NCBI RefSeq assembly: GCF_963678635.1
Contig: NC_087068.1
Coordinates: 21,543,029-21,603,028, forward strand
Source of the DNA: Symsagittifera roscoffensis
Lineage: Eukaryota > Xenacoelomorpha > Acoela > Convolutidae
DNA: 60,000 nt
Direction: 5' to 3'
Positions 12,801 to 24,800 of the stretch are shown piece by piece (positions within the stretch are counted from its first letter, which is position 1; each line of letters starts with the position of its first letter). The notes under the pieces were generated by a model. That model was given only the letters and a program-made list of their open reading frames with translations. It was not told the DNA's origin and searched no databases. Position numbers and translations under genes: made by a program.

Positions 12801-15800
12801 TCTTCATAGTATTGTTTTCATTTGTTGGATAAATGGGGGTATCTTTGAAATACTTGTACTTTAGGCCAAATGATCATGGGTCTTTTTTTACTTTAGGCTA
12901 ATATGCCATTTTTGGTTGGGGGACTTTTGAGGTCTGAATTGGGAAAATATTGTTGATTTTTGCTTAATCTGATAGGGGAGGGTTATAATATTGAAAGAGT
13001 GCTTTTTTTAGTTGTAGGTTTCAGCAAGTTGCTTATTTTTGACCTGGAGGTTGTAAAGTTATAGTTATAGATAAGCCTGGAGATTAATTTCTATCGGCTA
13101 AATAATTTCGTGTTAGAGATATAATGGTGACAGTTTGAACAATTTCCATTGGCTGAATTTGAACTAGAATTGATCGAGGTTATTTTCAGCATGTTTTTAC
13201 AGAAATGTGAAGGTTTAAAGTGATTAAAAAGAATGTTTACGGTAATCTTAAATCAAGGTTGTTTCTGAAAATCAACTTTGTTTAATATTTTAGATTGTGG
13301 GATGAATGTTATAGTTTTTTCGTGGTTGACTTCTAAGATGTGATGATTCTTTATGTTCGGATTTTTGTTGCTAATCCTGTGGTAAAATTTTTTCTGTTAA
13401 TTCTCTATTTTTTCTTTCTTTTTGACGTATTTTTGGTTCTGGTTGTTTGATCTTTGAGGGTCTAAATTTTGTTGAATTTTTTTGTATTTTTTGTGGTATT
13501 AGCGTTTTGATTTTGTTCTATTTGTGGGTTATTTTGAACGATGTGTAAACCTGTGAAAGAATATAATTGAGTTAATTCGCGGAGTGCGTATTCATTTGGG
13601 TAATAAGGTAATAAGTTGTTACCGTGTTGAACGATTTCTTTTTTATTTAAATCAGTAAGTTTGTATGTTATTTCAGTTCGTTTATCAATTATTGGGTAGG
13701 GTCCTTTTCGAAGCGGTTGTAATTTTTTGGATACTCCATTTTGTGTATTAAAATTAGGTATTAAAACAAATGTTCCCATTTTTAAGTCTGTGGCTGGCAT
13801 GAAGCGTGAATTAATTTGGTTACTTATATTTTGTCTTTGTAACAATTTCTTTGTTACTTTTTGGTATATTTCATTGTGTTTTTTATCTCTTTTTAAAATC
13901 CATTCGGTATGTGTAGCGGAAGCTAATTTCAAAATTTGTGGATGATGAAAGTGGTCTTCATCATGTGTGCGTAAGGGTAGGTTATAACAAATTGAATCTT
14001 TGTTGGGTTGACATTAACCTTGGGCATTTTTATGAGCGTTTGGTGTAAAAAGGATTGGTTTTCGTGGCTTTTGATTGAAAACCATTTCATATGGTGACAT
14101 TCCTAAAGTTGTTGTGATTTGTGAATTATAGGATAATGGGAATAATTTTACATCTGTTGACCATTCAGTGTATCGTGTATCATTTCCATTAATGATGCAT
14201 CGAAATTATTCTTGTAGTGAACGGTTCATACCTTCGACTAATCCATTTGTCGAAGGTGCATGAGATGTACGTGGTTTATGTTTAATAATATACAGGTGGC
14301 ATAATGTGATGATTTCGTTATTAATGAATTCTGTTCCATTATCTGTGACTAGTATTTCTGGTAGTCCGAATTTAGCTATCCAAATCCAATGTTCGTAAAG
14401 TGTTGTGTATGCGTAATAAGCATTAGAATGAGGTACTGGGTTGAGTGCTACAATTACCATAATATAAGAATTTCCTTCGTAGGATGGTGAATTTGGTGCT
14501 TTTGTGTCGAATGAAATTCTATGATTGAAATATAGACTTTGTCCATTAAAATCTTGTTTTGTTGCTATTTGTTTTTGATTTGGATAAGTTTTATTTAATT
14601 GACATATTATGCAATCGTTGCATAATACTTTAGACCAAATTGGCGCAGTTGGGAAGTAAAAGTTTTGTGTAAAATTTGAATATGTCTTTTCTGATCCTGA
14701 GTGTCCCCTTGTATGTTGAATTGTTATATTCGTGTAATGAAATAATATCTGAGTTTGAATGTTTCATATTTTTTATGGATGAAATTGTGATTCGAAAAAA
14801 TTTATGGATGGGTTTAAACTCAAGGTCTGACATAAAAAGATGTTGTTTGTTTTGGTCTTTATCGCACTGGTGGACTTGTTTGATTGAAAAATTATATACA
14901 TTTCAGGTATTTTCGTTCCTGATTGTAAATAGGATAAAATTAGGAGAGAAATGGTGGTTGTTTGTTTAATCTCTGAAAGAATGTTAAGGATGTGTTTTTT
15001 GTCCTTGTGTATTTCTCTTTTTTATGAAGTTTGCTATTCAAAATGTTTATTGTGGGAATATACTTAGTTATAAATGGTATGCCAATGATATTGTGTTTTA
15101 TGTCTGTAAAGTAAAATGTTTGTTTAAATGGTTTATTTAGTATTTTATTTTGTTCCATTGGTCTAGTGGGAACAAGGAAAAGTTGGACTTTTCCATAATT
15201 TACTAATGTTGAGCCTTGTGCTGTTGCTAATTTACTGGCTGTCTTTATAGGTGTTAGGATTGGATGTAACGATTTGATTTCATTCCAAAACTTGATTCTG
15301 CTCCTGCATCAATTAAAAAATCTATTTCAAGATCGGGTGGTTGAAATTCTTTACTTTTTGGGCTTTCTAAGAGAAATGGGATTGTCCAAATTTTTTCTCT
15401 CGACTGTTCTATTTGTATATTTTGGTAATTGTGATTTGTACTTGAGCGTTGTTTTTTGTTATTGACTACTGTATTTATTTCATTTACATTTTGTTCAACT
15501 GATACATTGTTTCTCATGGGTCTAGTATAGTAGTCTTGAAGAAGTTCTGATTGATTTTTGTAAATGTGTGAACTAAAGGGGTGTTTGTATACAATGGGTT
15601 CCTAGTCGTTTTCGACTGTGATCATATTAACTGAGATAGTGTTATTTGTATCATGTTCGCTGTCTGTTGATTCACAATAAATGTGGTTTAATTGTAGTTC
15701 GGTACTTTCTGTGTTGTCAATACCAGGGTGATCTGAAGTTGTTTCTTCAGTTGCTTGTACCTGATTAATTTGTCGCTGATGTTTCGGTGTGTTACTTCTA

Positions 15801-18800
15801 TATTTGTGTTGGGAATCAGGGCAACGATTGTTGTTTCTATAAGGGGATTGAGAATAATTTCTTTGATTTTTATAATTGCGATTCCTATTTTGTGAGTTGT
15901 TTCGTGACCTATTATAGTAATTGTTATTGTTTCCTTGATAAATTAGATCTCTTGTAGGAATTGTTTCTTGATCTATTGTTTTGGTAACGTTGGTTTCTGT
16001 TGTTTGAATAATTTCTATTTCTGTTATTCCTATAATTCCTAGAATTTGAATGGGAAATGGTATCAAAAAATTCCGTTCTGTTTGAATTTGATTGTGAATA
16101 GTTGTTTCTATACTGGTTATTTTGGCTATTTGATCGACTATATCTATTTTGTGAGAATTTTCGTAATTTTCTTTGTTCTGGTGATCTACCTCTATAACTA
16201 GAGTTATAGGGTGATTGGTTTCTTGAGTAATTTGAATTATTTGGGAGTGGTTTACCAGAGCTCCTATTACTATGTATATTTTTGTTTGATAAATTTTGAT
16301 CCTTTTTCATTAAACTTGCTGTGACTGCGTTTAGATAGTCTGCTACAGAATATTCAGGGTCTGTGCCTGTGAATACATTTAGTGGTTTGTCTGATGTTAT
16401 TGATGATCCACCCATGAGGTATGGATTCATAGTCATTTGTAGTGATTCTGCGGCATTTGGCATTTGTGAAAATATTTTCAGTTGATTTTTTGTTATTTCA
16501 TGTTGTTGCAAATAATATGGTAGTGGTATTTCATTTTGCATTTGCGTTGGTTGGTAATAGTCAGTATTTGCTGGGTTTTGTGAGTAAAAACTATTTTTTT
16601 GAGATGCGTGATTCGGTCTAGGTTGTCGCATATGTTGTTCTCGTGTATATGGTTCAAAAATATCTGGTTGATTTACGTGATAAGAGTGGAGTCTTTGGTT
16701 TTGAAAATTTTGTTGATAGTTTTGGTCTAGAAAATCGTCATCATCTGATGAAAGATAATTAGGTGTATAGTAAGGTGTTTTTTGTTTATTTTGGTATGGC
16801 TGTTTACTATTTTTATTCTGTTGAAAAAATGGATAGTTTTCACTTGGGTCTGTTGGATTTCGTTGGTTATCATTAAAACTTACAAAACTTGATGTTTGTT
16901 GTTGGAAATTTTTTCGTTGTGGAAATGAACGATTATGCGGGTTTGTACGAGGAGGTTTAGATGTTTGTGATCTATTTATGTAGTTATAATTGTGTTCTAC
17001 AAAATGACTTCCAGTGGATATTCTTTGTTTTTGAGGTGGTTACGTCATTGGTCTAAAACTTTGGTAATCCATATATGAATATTTTGGAGCAACCGAGGGT
17101 TTAACTGTAGATTGTAACGTTACTTGAGGTAATATTGAAGTCTTTGGTTTTGGCGTTAAAAGGTTTGGATGTATTGGTGAAATACTTTGTTGTGTAGTTG
17201 TTACAATTGTTTCAACTATTTTTTCATTTATTAAAAGTGATGGTGTTTGAATATCTTGTTGTGTAAGATTTCTAGTTCCATTTAAGTTTTCTTGTTGTAC
17301 AAGAGTTGATTTTAAACTATTATTTTGTCTTCTATCAGGTAAAAATGAATTATAGTTCAAAGGTGTTGCATCTATTATAAGTGGGAATACCTTTACATAG
17401 CCTTTGTGAATAGAAATTGTACTGATTGCTTGACTTGAGATGTCTATTGGTATGTTCAGAAATAATGGATGAGACCATTCAGGGTCCCAAATATAGTCTG
17501 ATTGTTCTGCAATGACAGTGTCGTCATTGGTGTTTTGAGGTCTGAAATTTTTTCTTGCTTGTGCAATTAAATCAATATTATGTGCAAAATAATCAATTAT
17601 GAACCAAGCTAAGATTTCGAGTTTGTCAATTGGTGAAATTTCATTGGTTGAAAAGTTTTCACGAATTGTGTTTAAAATTGTTGAGAATGCGGCAATTTCA
17701 TTTCTGACATTTGTGTGTCTTGATGTTTGAACCGGTGATGTGCATTCAGTTCCGATTTTTTCTAGTATAGATACATAACTATATATTAGTGAAAAAACAT
17801 CGTTGGTGAATTTTGAGTTTGCTCTTTGTGAATTTTGGTGTTACATATTTTTGATGTATTCTGTGAATACTTTTGAAAAGTCTATGTCGACATCGTCTGT
17901 TTGAATAACATGTTTGCTGTGTTATCTACTTTCTAAGCTGAGTTCTATGGTGTAGATTCCATATGGCTGTGTTAGGTTACATATTCCTTTTGAACAATGA
18001 TTGATAATTTGTCATTTGATTTTTACTTCTGGGAATTCTGCTTCACATGGGCTAATTCCTTGTTCAAATACACTTGCATTTAATTTAGTACAAAAATGTC
18101 TTTGACCTCTATCTTCAGTGAGTGAATTGATAATAAAAAGAAAAACAGAGTTTTCGTCTGGACTTTCATCACTTGGACTTTGGCTCATTTTTTCGTTTTA
18201 TAACTGTCAGTGCATAATGTTCAATATGTCTGATTGGTTGATTCCAATTGTATAGACGTACTGGTTTATTTTTGTATATCTTTTTTATTCTTCTTCTTCC
18301 TTGTTTTGATGAGTGTGATGTGGCTTCTGAATCGGAAAAATATAATTGGTCGTGAACTGGCTAGTTTTTATTTACTTTATCTCTTAGTTTGTAAAGTGCA
18401 TCTAAATTGCACTTCTGATTCAGAGACTGCGTTTCTACGCCTTGAAAATCTTTTTCGTGTAATTTGTTTTTGCTTACTTAAAATGTTCCTTTTTATTGTT
18501 TGACGTTTTGTGCGAATATATCCGATTGTTTGTTTGTGCGGTGTAATTACAAGATCGTATGTTTCGTTATTTATTTCGCAATTGTGTAGTTTGATTGTTT
18601 GTTTATTTCCTAAATTGTTCAGTGACATAAAGTTTAGGATGAAGGGTGCAAGGTTGTTATTAGTGATTTTAAAACCCTAGACAGTTTCTTACAATTTTTT
18701 GGTTAGCCTAACTTGGGTTTTTTATGTAGGGTTGGAGAGAAAAGTATATATCGATTCCGAAGATTGATTGTTATTTTCTCGTGGCTTTTCTAAGTTAAGG

Positions 18801-21800
18801 TGTTAACTTACTTAATCTTACTTAGGGGTAGTGATTGTGTTCAAGGGTTGGAGAATAGTAAATCGATCCACAAGGGTCAGGTATAATTAGAACACAGGTA
18901 GTTCGTTAGATACTATTTTAAAACTTACTAAGATTTAAGATTTAGCCTGGGTCAGAAAAGAGGGGGGACTAAGTGAAGGATGAATAACCGAAGTTCTTCA
19001 CTGTTTAGCTTAATTTAAATGGTTAGTGTGATTGAAAAATTTCTATTAACCCTGGGTCTTTGAAACGGTTGGGTAATGAATCGACGTTTGAGGTCGTTAG
19101 ACACTTTATTATTGGGTGGGGGAGAACAAAATTGTTCTGTTTGATCCAAGGATAGGCCTTGATGATCAGGATATAATTTTTCATGGTATAAAATGTACTT
19201 AATTTATTTACTTAATAGAGATCCAAGGAAAACCTTGATGATCTAGTTTAAGATTGAACAAGTTGAAACGAAAGAAAGGTAAACATTTGGATAAGCCTTT
19301 AAAAATAATTTAATTTACTGATAAAAAAAATTAGTGTTTGATGATATTAGTGGTTTAAATGATTGCTGTTATGTTTAGATGATGAAGCTGGGGATGCCAC
19401 GATGATTTATATATACTAACAATTAATGATCATGTCAATTAATTTTTATTTTTTCTTTCAATAAGTATATTTTTCAGATATATTTTTAAATTTTACTGCA
19501 GATTTAGAGGAAACGATTTGAGGTGTTTTTATAAGTCGTTATTGTACAATAGTAAATAAAATTTAGCGCCTGTAATAATCATTTAAGAATTTTCTTCAAG
19601 GTTTCTATGTTTGCAAATGAAAATCTAATTTCTTTGCTAGTAAAATTCTAAACATAAAAGTTTGGTCTGGCTTTTGCCGTACGACCATGAAACTTAATGG
19701 TAAGTTTCTTCGTAGTCGTAGATCGTCTCTTGTCCGAGGCCTTCTTCCAATGCCTGGTAGTTCTAGTATTGTGCGGAATAGCGGTTCTGATCTATTGAGT
19801 CGTAGAGACATTTCAATTAGATTATTATCATGTAACATTTTTGATAATGTTTTTGTCTAATTCTAATCTATCTGTTAGTTCTAAGATAATTTGTTTTTTA
19901 AGGTCTTGATTGAGATTTATGGTCGCACCAGATGAGTTAAGTTCGAGGTGTAACTCACAGAGTAATTTTGCATAGGGTACACCGTCTGTTCGTCACGCTA
20001 TCTAATATTCGGCCGGATAGATTCGTGCAACTTCTTAGTCTATAACGATCCTAATCTTACTCTTATATCTACTAGTCTCAGGGTGTTTAACTAGTCTCTG
20101 CTAGGCTCAATAGATCTAGAGTATACTGGTTTATTGCGATTGCTAAAGTTCTCTTGGAGAGGTAACTAGTTTCTAAGCTAAATTCAAATCTCTCTGGTGC
20201 TGAAATTACAAGTAATTTCAGCACTTACAAATAAGTGGGTTGTTAGTTAGATGGATCGTGATTGGTTAATATTTAATATTTTTAGAGATAAAATATCCAA
20301 TTTATAACCAATAATAAATATAGTTTATATCTGGTTCCAATTCGGTGAGAGGATTTGTAGATTGCGTCAAATCTGTAAAGCAGTTTGTTTTTCTCACAAA
20401 AAATCATATCTTAAAGATCGTGATACAAAAGTCAATCTTTACAGGAGATTATATTTCAATTTGTCGCTAGAATCTTGCAAAGATTCTTACTAAATCTTGC
20501 GAGATAACTCTCCTCGATCGTCTATGGTAAAAAATTAACACTATAATCCAAGTTAATTGAAATTTTGTTAGCAGAAAGGCAAACTACTCAGAATATACTT
20601 TTTCAGAGCCGGCAGCTTTCAATATAAATTTCTGTCGGGGATTCAAATCTTCGGCAATAAATTGATATCTCGGCGCAAATTTAGGCAAAAAGTTCGCTAC
20701 TATTACAAATTTTCAGTTAAACTCTCGAAGTAATTTTGTTTGATTTTCAAAAAACCATCCTTTTGATTTTCAACAAGGTCTGGACCCTGAAAAATATCTA
20801 GAGGAGATCCAAAAACAACCTATGCTTGATAGATAAGATATGTTGAACCCCCAGCAGAATTGGTTTAGTTCAGATTTGGTTTACTTCTGCTACCACTCCA
20901 ACTGCAAAGTTATTTTTGAGTTAGATGCCGAGTCTTTAAGGAATAGTCGCCCATCGTTTGCAATGATATCCTAGAGGTGTTCCGTTCGACTTAATTCCGT
21001 GCTATTGGCACAAGCTTAATAGGATTACCCCATAAAGTGACTAGTTAACGTGTATTACCGTAGAATTGCGGACACAATAAGGTTGGGGAACCTAAAATTG
21101 AGGAAACCGTAAAATTGAGAATTAAAATGTAGTTCACATCAGTTTTCGTGCGTTTACTTAAAAATCGAAATATTTGGGCCAAACTTGGCTTTCAACCACA
21201 GTTTTGCCATTGAAATATTCAGGTCCAGTTTCCCATTGTTTGTAAACGCACGTTTGGTTCGGAATCGACAATCGAACAAAAAAAGTTCAGTCGAACCGGT
21301 CCATTTTATATTTAACCCTTTTTTGAAATGAGTGTTATCTCGCTTTGTGTGCCTTGAGATTTAACTTCTGGACAAAGTGTTCGAAACCTTTTTAAGAAGC
21401 CAACAGGCTTTTCAGGATTCTGGATATAATCCTACAGGCCTAATCGATTATAATGGATTATGTCGGAAAAAATGTAACCCATTGAATTGGATTTCATGAC
21501 CCATCCAATCATGAAAATGGAATTTTAGAGGATTAGTATCGATTGTATTCAATATTTGTTGTAACAATGGATTATATCGGAAAAAACTTAACCCATTGAG
21601 CTCCGACCCTAATTTCACACACACCCCTCTTTTAAAAAAAGCTAAATTTCTTAAATCCCGCTCGCAGTTTACCACTTCACTCACAGTTTACCTCCCCCCC
21701 CCCCAATTACCCCCACCACCTCTCCTACCACCACCTCATCGCGGCCACCACCACCTCATCGCAGGGGGGGGGGGGGTCGCGGCTAGTTGGCGAATGGCGA

Positions 21801-24800
21801 TTTTTTACTATGCTGACGTAAAAAGAACAGTTAGATAAAACGTTATTCTGCGAAATTGAAAAAGTAGAGAAATTTAAATTTAAAAAAATTTTAGGCGAAA
21901 AGTAAAAGTTTACGAAAAGATTATACTGGATTATACTGATAAAAAATATTAGGATTATAATCAGTTAAAAAAATGTTTGCATACTAAATATAAAATAGCA
22001 ATATAATCGATTATTATCTATGAAACTTTATTGCGGGCGGTACAGAGCTAAAAAAGGAAACTTTCTTCATTCCAGCATTTGTCTCAGTGTCTTTCCTTCC
22101 ACATTCAATTTTGCTTACCGTCTTCCCATTGCTTTTCTCCATGCAGCGTCGTTCTCGATGGGTTACCACTGATTTGACCAATCTAACTTGCGAGCCTCTC
22201 CTAGTGAGTTATCGCCGCTTGCTTTGAGTTCAGGTAAAGTAACTCAGCCTGGTGGGAGCTTCAGAATTGTAACGTAAATTTTGTCGGCACATTTGTTTTG
22301 TTGCGGATTCCGCAACAAGTAAATATAGCTAGTTGATCAAGATTCTGCAACTGTAAGTGGATTCCGCAAAATGTAAGCGGGATCCGCAAATGTAAGTGGA
22401 TTCCGCAAACTGTAAGTGGATTCCGAATTTTGTTCAATACTGAACTTGCATATGAACAATTAAAAGCTGAGCTATAATTTTTATCTTTAGCAATGCGGAA
22501 TTTACATAATTCATGCATATTCAAGCAAACAGCAAACTAGCAAAAAAAAGAATGCGCGGATATTGTAGCAATCTTCCAAAGAGCAAAACAAATAAAATAA
22601 AGGTATTAAGCAAAAAAAAAAGACAATTTGATTTGAATTTTGTTTTTGTTTTTTTTTTTCTGAGAAGTTAGGAATGACAGAATTGTTTTATCCAAAATCT
22701 GTACCCATTGGAAAAATATTTAAAAGGGAGAATCCGTACCTAACAAAAACTTTGAAACCAGATCTGAGCATCTTAAAATCTTGCCTATTTCAGATCTTGT
22801 CCAGACTGAATCAGGACTGAGGCAGGTATGGATTCTATCACAAATGCAGATCTTCTCAAGGCCTGATTCAGACCTGGTACATATATGGGTCAGATCTGAA
22901 CCAGATCTGAGCAGATCTGCACCAGGTCTGAGCAGATCTGTACCAGGTCTGACCCATGTATGCTCCAGGTCTGAATCAGTCCTTGAGAAGATCTGCTTTT
23001 GAGATAGAATCCATACCTGCCTCAGTCCTGATTCAGACATGTCCCTGTCCAAACGAAATATGCACCATGTCTGGACAAGATCTGAAATAGGCAAGATTTT
23101 AAGATGCTCAGATCTGGTTTCCAAGTTTTTGTTGGATAAAATTCCACTCACTAAACTTTCAAAAAGACCCCCGGGCAGATCGATTCAAGGGTCTAAAAAC
23201 AGTTTTAATCAATTTTTCTTGGAAACAAGGCGAAAAAACAGGCTGTTTAAAAGACTTATTGAAATGTTTTGTTTTCAATATTTTAATTAAAACACGTGCC
23301 AGATGTTGAAGAACAAGAAAGTCAACCACATAAATGGACTCTTTTCCAGTTTCCAACCCCCCCGTGCCATAGATAACTGCTTCCATATTCGAATACAGGC
23401 CCTGTTTGAAAATTTCAAGTAGTTGCAACTACTTGAAACTTTCAAAAATGGCCTGTATTCGAATATGGAGCACTTATCTAAGGCACGGCTAACTAAACTG
23501 TTATTGAAAAATTGGAGAAATACCCGCACCCTGGAGAGACTATGCTTGAATGGGATCAAATTACCAACATCCTACCCCTCCCCAATTTCGTTTATGGGAT
23601 GTTAACTTGGTTCTGAGTTCGCATTTTCAGTCAATCAGAATAGAGCTTTTTACATGCAGCGCAAAGTAAATTTAAATTAAAATGAACGCTGGGGTGGAGG
23701 ATCTTAACTTGGTCTATTTGGTGGAGGTGTTGTTAACTTGATCTTTTGAATTTATGAAACACAAGCTGAATGAAACACGATGTGAGTGGAAACTACATAC
23801 AATTATAGAGCTTCATTTAAAATAGCCGATAGCTTTTGGTGAAAAAATTAGGTGGCGACTCACATAATTATGATTTGAAGTAAGCATTGGGTAAAACTGA
23901 ACAAAAAACCAGAAAACAGAAAAAGAGTTCTGAAAGCAGGAGATACAAAAACAAAAAAAATCAAAACAAAAGAACAGAAAACAGAAAAAGAGTTCTGAAA
24001 GCTGGAGTTACAAAAACAAAAGAATCAAGGGAATGTCTAAAACACAGTAAAACTATTGTTTGATGTCATTACGAGGCCAAACTGTGCACTGGATTAGAGC
24101 ATATTTTTGTGTCTGGATGTTCCTGAATTCCAGAGAAAAGTCTTAAAATATGTTCCAAAATGTCAGTGGATTCCGCATACATATACCTGTAACGTAAATT
24201 TTGTCGGCACATTTGCTTTGTTGCGGATTCCGCAACAAGTAAATATAGCTAGTTGTTCTAGATTCTGCAACTGTAAGTGGATTCCGCAAAATGTAAGCGG
24301 GATCCGCAAATGTAAGTGGATTCCGCAAACTGTAAGTGGATTCCGAATTTTGTTCAATACTGAACTTGCATATGAACAATTAAAAGCTGAGCTATAATTT
24401 TTATCTTTGGCAATGCGGAATTTACATAACTCATGCATATTTAAGCAAACAGCAAACTAGCAAAAAAAAAGAATGCGCGGATATTGTAGCAATCTTCCAA
24501 AGAGCAAAACAAATAAAATAAAGGTTTTAAGCAAAAAAAAGGCAATTTGATTTGAATTTTGTTTTTGTTTTTTTTTCTGAGAAGTTAGGAATGACAGAAA
24601 TGTTTTATGCAAACTCTGTACCCATTGGAAAAATATTTAAAAGGGAGCATCCGTACCTAACAAAAATTTTGAAACCAGATCTGAGCATCTTAAAATCTTG
24701 CCTATTTCAGTTCTTGTCCAGACATGGTGCATATTTCGTTTGGACATGGACATGTCTGAATCAGGACTGAGGCAGGTATGGATTCTATCGCAAAAGCAGA

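Larger units (their letters stand above)
4892..20339 (-). mobile_element. Full-length env-bearing LTR retrotransposon, defective, inserted in an MFSD4 intron
   Basis: Two LTRs (4,892-5,300 and 19,933-20,339) end in TG...CA and enclose 14.6 kb; the host site ATTC is duplicated outside them (4,888-4,891 and 20,340-20,343). Reading on the minus strand the order is 5' LTR, primer site, leader ORFs, gag, protease, integrase, extra ORF, env-like gene, extra ORFs, 3' LTR. Integrase with D-35-E and protease followed by integrase fit the Ty3/gypsy-like layout. The LTRs differ at roughly 20 positions by eye. Every gene carries stops or frameshifts, and no reverse transcriptase or RNase H remains. Element length is unusual for the class even after the deletions. 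Confidence 0.93.

Noticed and set aside
12271-13461. Possible location of the missing reverse transcriptase
   Set aside because: No frame on the element's strand has RT or RNase H motifs; stop codons are dense.
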